64,000 nucleotides of DNA. Origin: an uncultured Blautia sp. GTDB taxonomy: Bacteria; Bacillota; Clostridia; Lachnospirales; Lachnospiraceae. The stretch covers positions 31,040-95,039 of the forward strand of contig NZ_CAKRXI010000005.1 in the NCBI RefSeq assembly GCF_934424005.1, given 5' to 3'. This document shows positions 33,680-42,200 of the stretch, piece after piece (the first letter of the stretch is position 1; every line of letters starts with the position of its first letter). The notes below the pieces were generated by a model, which saw nothing but the letters and a program-made list of their open reading frames with translations, was not told where the DNA came from and did not search any database. Position numbers and translations under genes: made by a program.

Positions 33680-34531
33680 TTATTCTGCTTTTCCGTCACA
33701 TCCGCAGACTTTCATTCTTGCCATAACCAGTTCCTTCACTGCTGCAATAGCTGTCTTGCCATATGCTTTCGGATCAATGGTATCCGGTTTTTCTGCAAGA
33801 AGTTCTTTCACTGCCTTAGAATATGCTGCACGAAGTTCTGTAGCAAAGTTTACTTTGCAGATACCACGTTTTACACAATCCATAACATCTTCATCGCTGA
33901 GTCCGGATGCGCCATGGAGAACCAGCGGAATATCTACGACTTCACGAATCTCGCTGAGACGTTCTTTGTCGAGAACCGGTGTTCCCACATAGAAACCATG
34001 TGCAGTTCCGATTGCAACTGCAAGAGAAGTAACTCCTGTACGCTCTACGAATTCTTTTGCTTCCTGTGGATCTGTGTTGGTGTCTGCTTCTGCCTCCAGA
34101 TCATCTTCTTTGCCGCCGACCTTACCAAGTTCTGCTTCGCATGGAATATCCAGTGCTTTTGCTACATCTGCCACACGTTTGGTCTCTGCGATGTTTGCTT
34201 CAAAATCCAGTTTGGATCCATCGATCATAACAGAAGTATATCCTGCATGCATTGCCTGCATAGCAAGCTCAAAACTGCTGCCATGATCCAGATGAAGGCA
34301 GACCGGAACAGATGCTTTCTTCGCTTCTGCTGCAACGATTGCCGCATAGGTATCTACAGTACCGTATTTAACTGTGGACGGTGTAGTCTGGATCATAACC
34401 GGTGCTTTGAGTTCTTCTGCTGCCTGAATGATTGCTTTGACCATCTCCATATTCTCTGCGTTAAATGCACCTACTGCATAACCGCCTTTCTGAGCTTTGG
34501 ACAGCATTTCTTTTGACGTAACAAGTGGCAT
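33680..34531 (-). CDS. class II ketose-bisphosphate aldolase (GatY/KbaY/FbaA-like)
   Basis: 283 aa from ATG 34531, which has AGGAGG 8-9 bp upstream. The frame is open a further 132 bp, but that stretch contains the promoter and operator and is not coding. Zinc and active-site motifs are VCLHLDHGSS near residue 78, EAELGKVGG, AIGTAHGFYV, PLVLHGASGL and KVNFATELR. The size matches tagatose-bisphosphate aldolase GatY (284 aa). Forms DHAP and an aldehyde from a ketose-1,6-bisphosphate. It heads the LacI-controlled operon, with a PfkB kinase further downstream that could supply the bisphosphate. Confidence 0.9.
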   Translation of the reverse strand: MPLVTSKEMLSKAQKGGYAVGAFNAENMEMVKAIIQAAEELKAPVMIQTTPSTVKYGTVDTYAAIVAAEAKKASVPVCLHLDHGSSFELAMQAMHAGYTSVMIDGSKLDFEANIAETKRVADVAKALDIPCEAELGKVGGKEDDLEAEADTNTDPQEAKEFVERTGVTSLAVAIGTAHGFYVGTPVLDKERLSEIREVVDIPLVLHGASGLSDEDVMDCVKRGICKVNFATELRAAYSKAVKELLAEKPDTIDPKAYGKTAIAAVKELVMARMKVCGCDGKAE

Positions 34532-34609
34532 AATGATTTTCCTCCTCATAATATATGTATGATTTTTGTTCTTACTGTTTCTGTAGTACCGGATAACATT
34601 TACAAAACC

Positions 34610-34659
34610 GAAACGTTTCCGTTTGAGCCAATCATACCTCTGTTCTCTGGTTCTGTCAA
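34610..34659 (-). promoter_or_regulatory. strong promoter with LacI-type operator
   Basis: On the minus strand there is TTGACA (34654-34659), a 17-bp spacer and TATGAT (34631-34636), an almost consensus promoter. The perfect palindrome GAAACGTTTC (34610-34619) lies ~11 bp past the -10 box, at the start of the transcript, where bound repressor would block RNA polymerase. The LacI gene is second in the same operon. Confidence 0.8.
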
Positions 34660-34668
34660 CCATAAATT

Positions 34669-34691
34669 CAAGAATGCCCTCGGCATTCTTG
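34669..34691. repeat. perfect short palindrome between divergent promoters
   Basis: CAAGAATGCC-CTC-GGCATTCTTG, a 10-bp stem with a 3-nt loop. It lies just upstream of the aldolase promoter -35 box. Function unknown; no T tract follows. Confidence 0.5.
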
Positions 34692-34751
34692 CTGCGAGGT
34701 GGGAGTCATCTCACATCTGATATTCACTTTTCACTTTCTTCAAAGCAGTGT

Positions 34752-34812
34752 AAAATATTCATCTTTTATCGGAAAATATTCTCTTGCAAAGTATCATAAA
34801 TGCAGGTACATT
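34752..34812 (+). promoter_or_regulatory. fucU promoter candidate with upstream 21-bp-spaced direct repeats
   Basis: AAAATATTC occurs at 34752-34760 and 34773-34781, exactly 21 bp apart (two helix turns), ending next to a weak -35 TTGCAA (34784-34789). A 17-bp spacer and TACATT (34807-34812) follow. The arrangement fits an activator of the AraC/YesN type. Confidence 0.45.
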
Positions 34813-34883
34813 TTTAATATAAAGGCTGTCTCTGAGCGAGATATGCCATAATTCAGTAAAATTTTGAACGGAGGCATAAAGAT

Positions 34884-35327
34884 ATGTTAAAAGGAATTCC
34901 TGAAATCTTATCACCAGAATTATTAAAGGTATTATGTGAAATGGGACATAGCGATCGTCTTGTTATCGCAGACGGTAACTTCCCTGTTGAATCTATGGGC
35001 AAAAATGCGATTACCATCCGCTGCGACGGACATGGTGTTCCGGAAATTCTGGAAGCGATCCTGAAAGTTTTCCCGCTGGATACTTATGTAGAACATCCGG
35101 TTAACCTGATGGAAGTAATGCCTGGTGACGATGTAGAGACTCCGATCTGGGATACATACAAAGAAATCATCCGTAAATATGATGACAGAGGTGATGCTGT
35201 AGTAGGAAACATCGAACGTTTTGCATTCTATGATGAAGCCAAAACAGCTTACTGCATCATTTCTACAAGTGAAAAAGCTCTGTACGCAAATGTTATGCTG
35301 CAGAAAGGTGTTGTTATCAACAAATAA
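34884..35327 (+). CDS. fucU: L-fucose mutarotase FucU (RbsD/FucU family)
   Basis: 147 aa, the normal FucU size (~140). Family residues: MGHSDRLVIADGNFPVES near the N-terminus (the catalytic His-Ser/Asp region of RbsD/FucU), then TYVEHPVNLMEV and the C-terminal ERFAFYDEAKTAYCIIST with conserved Tyr. The family interconverts the anomers of L-fucose or D-ribose so that the isomerase receives its preferred form. The ribosome site is GGAGG. It is a single-gene unit with its own weak promoter and terminator, ~28 kb away from fucI. Confidence 0.92.
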   Translation: MLKGIPEILSPELLKVLCEMGHSDRLVIADGNFPVESMGKNAITIRCDGHGVPEILEAILKVFPLDTYVEHPVNLMEVMPGDDVETPIWDTYKEIIRKYDDRGDAVVGNIERFAFYDEAKTAYCIISTSEKALYANVMLQKGVVINK

Positions 35328-35353
35328 TCATCGGCCATCTTTTTTCCTAAGCT

Positions 35354-35387
35354 GCCCTGGAGATTTTCGAATCTTCAGGGCATTTTT
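35354..35387 (+). terminator. intrinsic terminator of fucU
   Basis: GCCCTGgAGATT/AATCTtCAGGGC stem with a TTCG loop, followed by ATTTTT. Confidence 0.88.
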
Positions 35388-35415
35388 ATATCCTCAGGCC
35401 CTGCTTTATGCAGCT

Positions 35416-35443
35416 TTGCTTTTTTTTATGTATGTGCTATGAT
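35416..35443 (+). promoter_or_regulatory. extended -10 promoter of the protease gene
   Basis: TTGCTT (35416-35421), 16-bp spacer and TATGAT (35438-35443) preceded by TGC, an extended -10. It lies 51 bp before the protease ATG. Confidence 0.55.
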
Positions 35444-35494
35444 AAAAGAAATAATTTTTCCATACACAGTACAGTTATCAATCAGGAGGTTTTC

Positions 35495-37960
35495 ATGATT
35501 CATCATAAACAACACGACAAAAAGAGAATTCTGGCATTACTTCTGGCAGGTTCTGTTCTTTTCACTAACATACCGGTTTCCGCGAACGCAGTCAGTGATG
35601 TTGAACTTTCAGCAGACGAATCTGCTTCTGAAGAAACAGATAACACAGGAAATACTGTTACAAATGATACTGTTGATATAAGTATTGATTCCATTGATGA
35701 AAATACTGCTTCCTCAGCGGTTGAAGATTCTTCTGAACTTCAATCTGCTGCCTCTGATGACTCAACGTCCTCGGATGATTTTTCTTCTGATGACGATGAA
35801 GCCGTCTTTTCTTCAGGGTCAGAATCTCCAAATAGCGAAAATATAGACTATATTCTTGGCCGTCCCATGACGGATGAAGAACGTCAGTCACAGCTTGCAC
35901 CATTACAGAACCTGGATGCATTTGCTCCGGAGCCGGAAGTTGACAGTAATATCGATATTGCGACCTATGCACTTTATCCCGGAACTTACAATGCAAATGA
36001 AGAGGGATTTGTCACTGATGTTAAAAATCAGAGAAATACCAGCCTCTGCTGGGCTTTCAGCCTCGCTTCCAACCTTGAGACTTCTCTGCTTACCCGGGAA
36101 CAGAAGTACTACGATCTTTCCGAAGAACAACTGGCTTATTTCTGGGCAAATCGAGTAAATGATCCCCTCGGTAACACTCCAAATGATAAGATCACACGGA
36201 CGCAGTCAGATTATCATGGTACCGGAAATGGCCGTGTTGCCTCCTTCTTTCTCAGTACCTGGTCCGGCATGACAACCGAAGAAAAAGTTCCGTTTCAGTC
36301 CTCTGCAGTTACATGGCCTGACAGCCTCGCCTATGATACCAGCGCTTATATGGAAGATGCCATTTTCTCTCAATACACTGTGGAGCGTACCAAACAGCTT
36401 CTTATGGAATATAATTCTGTCTCTGCCATGATCTACATGCTTGATAACTATTATTATCCGGATACAGCTTCATATTCCTGCCCACAGTCCGGTCTGGTAA
36501 ATCATGCTGTAACCATCGTCGGCTGGGATGACACTTACTCCAAAGAAAACTTCCCGTCAGCTTCCGGTGTGAAGAATGATGGTGCCTGGATCGTCAAAAA
36601 CAGTTATGGCAAAAACTGGGGAAAGAACGGTTATTTTCATCTTTCCTACGAAGATCAATCCATCACCAATCTGGTCTCCAATACGGCCTCAACTTCCGAA
36701 GAATACAATAATAATTATTTTTACGACGGTGCAGCTGCCGGAACTGTCACTTTCCCGGGCAAAACCATCAATAATGGTTACTATGTATCCAATATCTTCA
36801 AGGCAACTGCCGGAAATGGAAAAGACGAAGAACTCGGTGAAATCGTTACTGCAGTTCCACAGGACAATACTGATTTTCAAATTCAGGTCTACACAGATCT
36901 GAAGAATACTTCTGATCCGACAAGCGGAACACCCGCCTATGCAGAACCTGTTGATTACACACAACCACTGGCCGGAATCCACACGATCCGCCTGAACACT
37001 CCGGTCAAAATTCCTCAGGGTACTTTCTATTCGGTTGTGATCAAAATACCAAATGGAGCCAACAAATTTTACGTAGAAAAAACAACCACCAGCACATCCT
37101 GGTTTACGGCAACTGCCGGTATTGATCCGGATCAGAGCTTTTTTTCTACTTCCGGAAAGAAATGGTATGACGCAGGAAATCAGTATAACTGCTGTTTCTC
37201 TGTCAAAGCACATACAAAAACCTTAGACAGTTCTACTGTTGTAACACCTTCAGTGGAACCGACTCCTGATGCCAAACCAACCGTTAATCCAGAAGTGCAG
37301 CCGTCAGTCAGTCCGGATCCTACTCCGGAAGAAAAGCCTTCCGTTACACCAGCGGTCAAACCGAATGATACCCCGGAAATAGTTGAACCGGAGTCTCCTT
37401 CGGAGGTTACACCAAAAGTCACTCCCAAAGCAGTTCCAACCAGCACTCCAACTCCGGCACCGCCATCCAGCGCTCGTGTAAATACCTGTTTCCGTGTTGG
37501 AAACCTGAAATATCGTATAACTGCCAATCAGGTTGTTACATGCTATGGAACGACCAACAGCCGGGTTACCAAAATCCGTATTCCTTCAACGGTCCGTTAC
37601 AATGGCGTAACTTATCGCGTTACCAGTATATGGGCCAACGCATTCAAAAACAAATCACGGCTGACCACGGTTTCTATCGGACACAATGTCAGCGTAATCG
37701 GTAAAAATGCATTCTACAAATGTAAAAAACTAAAGAAAGTTACAATTGGTACCGGGCTGACTCAGATCAATCCAGGTGCATTCCGCGGTGTGAAAAAGGG
37801 ATGTACGATCACGATCAAAAGCCTGAAGCTGAAAAAGGTTTCTTCCCGGATTGACCAGTCTGTATCCCGAATGACGGTACGCGTTCCCAAAAGAAAATAT
37901 TCAGCTTATAAAAAACTGCTTCGCAAAAAATCAAAATCTGTAATTATAAAAAAGTATTAA
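35495..37960 (+). CDS. secreted papain-like (C1) cysteine protease with leucine-rich-repeat tail
   Basis: 821 aa from ATG 35495, with AGGAGG 7 bp upstream; the frame extends upstream but without a ribosome site. Order: signal peptide (~1-30, ending SANA); an acidic Ser/Asp-rich stretch to ~120; and the peptidase C1 domain. In that domain the catalytic Cys is in NTSLCWAFSLAS, the His in LVNHAVTIVGWDD and the Asn in WIVKNSYGKNWG. A beta-rich lectin-like region follows, then a Pro/Thr/Val linker (~590-665) and a BspA/LRR_5-type repeat region (ANAFKNKSRLTTVSIG, KNAFYKCKKLKKVTIG). No LPXTG is seen. Probably released or non-covalently wall-bound, with the repeats for binding. Single-gene unit. Confidence 0.9.
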   Translation: MIHHKQHDKKRILALLLAGSVLFTNIPVSANAVSDVELSADESASEETDNTGNTVTNDTVDISIDSIDENTASSAVEDSSELQSAASDDSTSSDDFSSDDDEAVFSSGSESPNSENIDYILGRPMTDEERQSQLAPLQNLDAFAPEPEVDSNIDIATYALYPGTYNANEEGFVTDVKNQRNTSLCWAFSLASNLETSLLTREQKYYDLSEEQLAYFWANRVNDPLGNTPNDKITRTQSDYHGTGNGRVASFFLSTWSGMTTEEKVPFQSSAVTWPDSLAYDTSAYMEDAIFSQYTVERTKQLLMEYNSVSAMIYMLDNYYYPDTASYSCPQSGLVNHAVTIVGWDDTYSKENFPSASGVKNDGAWIVKNSYGKNWGKNGYFHLSYEDQSITNLVSNTASTSEEYNNNYFYDGAAAGTVTFPGKTINNGYYVSNIFKATAGNGKDEELGEIVTAVPQDNTDFQIQVYTDLKNTSDPTSGTPAYAEPVDYTQPLAGIHTIRLNTPVKIPQGTFYSVVIKIPNGANKFYVEKTTTSTSWFTATAGIDPDQSFFSTSGKKWYDAGNQYNCCFSVKAHTKTLDSSTVVTPSVEPTPDAKPTVNPEVQPSVSPDPTPEEKPSVTPAVKPNDTPEIVEPESPSEVTPKVTPKAVPTSTPTPAPPSSARVNTCFRVGNLKYRITANQVVTCYGTTNSRVTKIRIPSTVRYNGVTYRVTSIWANAFKNKSRLTTVSIGHNVSVIGKNAFYKCKKLKKVTIGTGLTQINPGAFRGVKKGCTITIKSLKLKKVSSRIDQSVSRMTVRVPKRKYSAYKKLLRKKSKSVIIKKY

Positions 37961-37964
37961 AAAT

Positions 37965-37999
37965 CGCCCGGTCAGAATCATAAAGTTCTGGCCGGGTTT
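37965..37999. terminator. intrinsic terminator of the protease gene
   Basis: CCCGGtCAGAA/TTCTGgCCGGG stem followed by TTTGATT. It lies 4 bp after the protease stop and 10 bp before the convergent nuclease stop. Confidence 0.8.
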
Positions 38000-38009
38000 G
38001 ATTCTAACT

Positions 38010-39020
38010 TCATCTATATTTTGCTAATTCTTTTTCCAGTTCTTCTATTTTCTGGTCTTTCTCTTTCATGCATTGTTTATTTTCTTCAATCTCTTGATTT
38101 TTCTCTTCCAGCTGTCGATCCTTTTCATCTATCATTTCCTGCATCTCGTCCACCATATACTTCACGGTATTTCGATCCATGATTTTCAACTCTTCTGAAA
38201 ATATCCCCATAATATCCTCCACATTCCGGCATATGTAATACACATGCTCATACATTGCACTGAATTCCGGATATCTGTCAATTAATTCTATAATTTTTTC
38301 TGGTTCATCTATACCCAGAAATGTCAGCCATGCGTCCAATTTGTTCTTGATACCATTATTGTCTACATTTTTCCGAAAAATGTCAAGAGGAACAAAAACA
38401 TATTTCTGTAAAAGATCTATCACCAGACCGCTATTTGATTTCTGCTGAAATATATGCACATACTCTTCTGGATATTTATGAAAAACTCCGGAACTTTTTT
38501 CCATTAAAACAATCGTATATACGCCCTTTACATCTTTATAGGAAAATTTATCTTTCTTTATGCTCCTGGCTTTCTTATATTGCCGAAGCAAAAGATCCGA
38601 AGAATAACAGGCACTTCGTTCTCCCGGAAACGCATATCCTATTTTCTGTACTTCAATATTGCAATATGTACCATCTTCAAAACGTACCAGAATATCCATG
38701 ATCAATAACGACTGTTCATCTGCAAGCCGGGTTGAATCACCTGGAAGCACTTCTACAATTTTTACTTTCTCCCCAAGAAGAACTTCCAGAAATTCCTCCA
38801 GCCTCTCCGGTACTGTCTCTGGATTCATAACTTCCTTAAAGAAAGAATCATACAGCATTTTAATACCACGAGCTCCTGTGCAAATGTCAAGAAACTCCTG
38901 CCGCTGCGCCTCCTTCCAACTGTAAAATTTGTCTGTAAGCTTCACATTTGCATCAATTTCCTTTAAAATCTCATCGCGATTTCTTAACATTGGAAAGTAT
39001 TTCTGTAATTTTGTCGGCAT
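38010..39020 (-). CDS. Rpn family PD-(D/E)XK nuclease / putative transposase
   Basis: 336 aa from ATG 39020, with AAAGGA 9 bp upstream (an ATG 18 bp earlier overlaps that site). The N-terminal two thirds match Rpn/transposase_31-type proteins, with the nuclease core LIMDILVRFEDGTYCNIEVQ (Asp then Glu-X-Gln) near residues 104-125. The last ~50 residues are a Glu/Lys-rich coiled coil (EEKNQEIEENKQCMKEKDQ). Relatives promote RecA-independent recombination in E. coli. No terminal inverted repeats or target duplication were seen, so it looks like a resident gene. Two or more copies per genome are common in Lachnospiraceae. Confidence 0.83.
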   Translation of the reverse strand: MPTKLQKYFPMLRNRDEILKEIDANVKLTDKFYSWKEAQRQEFLDICTGARGIKMLYDSFFKEVMNPETVPERLEEFLEVLLGEKVKIVEVLPGDSTRLADEQSLLIMDILVRFEDGTYCNIEVQKIGYAFPGERSACYSSDLLLRQYKKARSIKKDKFSYKDVKGVYTIVLMEKSSGVFHKYPEEYVHIFQQKSNSGLVIDLLQKYVFVPLDIFRKNVDNNGIKNKLDAWLTFLGIDEPEKIIELIDRYPEFSAMYEHVYYICRNVEDIMGIFSEELKIMDRNTVKYMVDEMQEMIDEKDRQLEEKNQEIEENKQCMKEKDQKIEELEKELAKYR

Positions 39021-39123
39021 TAGAGGATTTCCTTTCATATAAATAGAAATTTCGTGGATTTTTGTTTCTGAATTGAAATATATCAGACTGCCTCGCCTGG
39101 CATTAGATTTTTAAGATGTGGTC

Positions 39124-39153
39124 ATTTTAGCACGTTTTGTACTTGTGTTTCAA
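39124..39153 (-). promoter_or_regulatory. promoter of the Rpn nuclease gene
   Basis: On the minus strand there is TTGAAA (39148-39153), an 18-bp spacer and TAAAAT (39124-39129) preceded by TGC, an extended -10. It leaves a leader of ~100 nt. Confidence 0.5.
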
Positions 39154-39188
39154 GTAAAATCATTCTTCATTTTCCCTTATAAAACGAC

Positions 39189-39257
39189 AAAAAATCTCAT
39201 CCACCCAAGAAGAGATATGTAATCTTACTGTCTCTTCTTAGGGAATGAGATTTTTTA
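39189..39257. terminator. bidirectional terminator at the end of the pilus locus
   Basis: AAAAAATCTCAT ... ATGAGATTTTTT outer stem with an inner AAGAAGAGA/TCTCTTCTT stem. It lies 24 bp past the stop of the 2120-aa gene, and the A/T tracts would work on either strand. Confidence 0.85.
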
Positions 39258-39280
39258 ATTAACACTTAAGTTGTTATTGT

Positions 39281-42200
39281 TTAGTCCATTTCGAAAAGCT
39301 GACGCTGTTTCAGGTCAATGGATGCCCATTTTGTTTTGGTATACTTCTTTCCATAGAGTGTAACATTACTGGTTACCTTTGCATATATCTTACAGTTCTG
39401 TTTATAACCGCCAGTATCGTCTTTCAAATACTGCTCTATATTATTGACCGTAAATGCATATGCATTATTTCCAACAGAGAACCCAGCACCGGACTTTCCT
39501 ATTACTGTACCAGTACCATAAGTAGTCAGTCCATCAATTTCCTTCATAATACTGGTCAGCCTGCTTTCATCCGGGGTGCCTGACTGTGTACCGCTGGTAT
39601 CAATAAAGAACTGTACATTCATATCTTCAGTTCCCTCGTCTTCGGAACCAAGGCTCGCACTGACCATATTATAATCTTTGACATTCAGATAAAACTGCAT
39701 ATCTTTTTCAAGAACATTTCCCTGATCTGCCGAATCAGTTGCCCAATTTGACTGATCTGTCATATAGTATCTTGAAGTTTCAACCTGTGCTGCCGGATTC
39801 AGTTCACTGACAAAATTTACATCCGGGTCCACAGCAGAGACATTGGCAGCAGCCACAATTGCATTGATAAAAAGTTTAATCTCGTCTTCCTGATTCACCT
39901 TACTGTGTCCTGCACCTGTGTAAATAACATTTCCTTTGCTGTAGAAATAATAATTGTTGCGGACGTCATTTGGGGACTGAGAATATCCATTTTCTCCGTT
40001 ATAGTTATTGCCATTTGTATCCGTACTTCCTTTAAGACAATACCATACAACTACATCGTTACATCCATCCTTATCATCATCTCGCTCCATCGCAAGCTGA
40101 TAATACTGACCATGTGTTTCTGAAACCGGTATTTCATCATCCAGTTTAAACGGATATTCTGTAATTGCTCCATCATTAACCTTTGATGCTTTCGTTGTTC
40201 TTGTAGCATCCAGCCCTTTGATTACTGCATTGGAATATCCCTGTGTCTGAACATAACTTGTACTCTTACTGTTATCCGTATAGGCCACATCACCTGCCAG
40301 CTCCATCAGCTCCTTGAAACTTACATCTTTATTATCTGTCAGCGTAATACCTTTTCTCGTCAACTCACCAACTGTGATATTTCCATATGTTGTATCAATT
40401 TTTTCATCTGATGTCACACCATATCTGTCCATTCCGACAACAGAACGAAGGATAGAATTCAGAGAAAGTCCCCAGGTAATATTCTTTACTCTTTCCCCCG
40501 ATAAATATCCATCCGGATATATCTCCATAACATTATCATCCCCATCCTGATAACTTCCAATCTGTTTATTCATCTCATTCTTATCATAATTTATATAAGA
40601 AGTTGTATCATGAGAGAAGATAACACTTCGTCCTGACTGAATATACTCCAGAATCGCCTGCACCTGATTATTATTATTCGGTATATCCTGATATACATCG
40701 GCAAATCCAATGATCAGCATCTGCTGTGTATCCAGTTTCGCTTTCATAGCTTCATATGACATACTTGATATGTCTCTCACCATCAGTTGATCTATATTTA
40801 ATGAAAAATCTGTGACCTGACTCATCAACCTTTTGAAAGTTGTATCACTGGCCAAATCATTTGCCAGATTCCAGGTACATGGATTTTCTTTTCCAGCGCT
40901 GTCTGGTACCAGCTGAAGTACATTGATCTTCTGTGCCTCTCCATTCTTTTTCTGCTTTGCATATCCTGTTTCCGAAACATGAATATAAGAATTTCGATTA
41001 CTGCTTATTTCCAGCTTCCAGTTCATGACTTTATAGTAATCTGATGGAATTTTTCTGACCAGCGTATATTGTTTTCCTATTTTCAGTTCATACTGACCCT
41101 TGCTATTTCTGGAAAGAACATTTCCTGTTTCATCCTGGATCTGGATATATTTCTGTTGATTCTCCTCTTCAGACATATTTCCATCAAAATTCAAATCAAT
41201 ATAAAGCCTGCAGTCATAACTTGTTGATGCCGGAACAACCTCTGAATTGTTTGCAATTGTAAAGACATACTTCAACTGGCCATCTTGTATATATTCATAT
41301 TGCTTTCCGTCATTTTCAGTATTGTCTTTTTCATTCAGCCCCCTTGCTCGCGGCGCCTCAAATGGTTTCTCACTAAAATCAATCTGTGGTTTTGCCAGAT
41401 TCATATAAAAAGCCATGTCCTCATTGTTTTCCGCCTGTGTACCAGTCATTACGTTGTCATACTTCAATGCATCTGTCATAAACTGATAATACCAGGAGGA
41501 TGCCCCCACCTCAGAACTGTTTACTGTTCCATTACTGTTTACAAGTCCGCCTCCCAGAATAACCGGATATCCGCTTTTTACAAAATTCATCAGTTCTGTA
41601 TACTGCTGTTTCGTTATATCATTACCAGATCCGCGATAATATCCGGCACCATTCTCGTTATATTCCGAGTACGGAGTAAAACGGTATCCATTGTGACCAC
41701 CATTTGTATAAGTGTCATTCCAGATTTGCCCATGCCAGCGCGTTCCATCCGCATTACGATAATAATCAATGTCCAGAATACCAAGCAGCTTTCGCAGGTT
41801 ACCATTTTCATAATTTCCATTTGATATCCATTTTAGCAGCAGTCCACTCCCAACATGACTGTAACGAAGATTTCCGGCTCCTGTAATAAGTTCATCCTGA
41901 CTACTGTAATTATTGTTATCGCTTATGTAAATCAGATCATACTCTGAACCAATATCATCAATATGACCGACAAACTCCGATGCTGTCATTCTCTTAAATT
42001 CAACATCCATATTTGTTTTATCAGACGCCTGAGAATAAAGGACACTGAACTCCGCACAGGAAGCCATCTTCGTTGTTGTACTACTATACGCATCCGTAAA
42101 TTCTATTTTCATTTTCTTTACAGAATGCTGTTCATTCGGAAATGTAATGTCATACTTTTCTGCTTTTGTAATATTGACGTTTCCTGATATTTCCCCTGTA

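Noticed and set aside
32694..33992. 432-aa plus-strand frame opposite the LacI and aldolase genes
   Set aside because: It crosses two well-supported genes in antisense and has no recognisable motif or ribosome site.
33599..34516. 305-aa plus-strand frame opposite the aldolase gene
   Set aside because: Cys/Phe-rich shadow of a conserved aldolase.
34610..34619. Catabolite-repression (cre) site reading of the palindrome
   Set aside because: The outer positions do not fit the cre consensus; a local LacI operator explains it better.
34532..34663. 44-residue N-terminal extension of the class II aldolase
   Set aside because: The region carries the promoter and operator, and a strong AGGAGG precedes the internal ATG at 34531.
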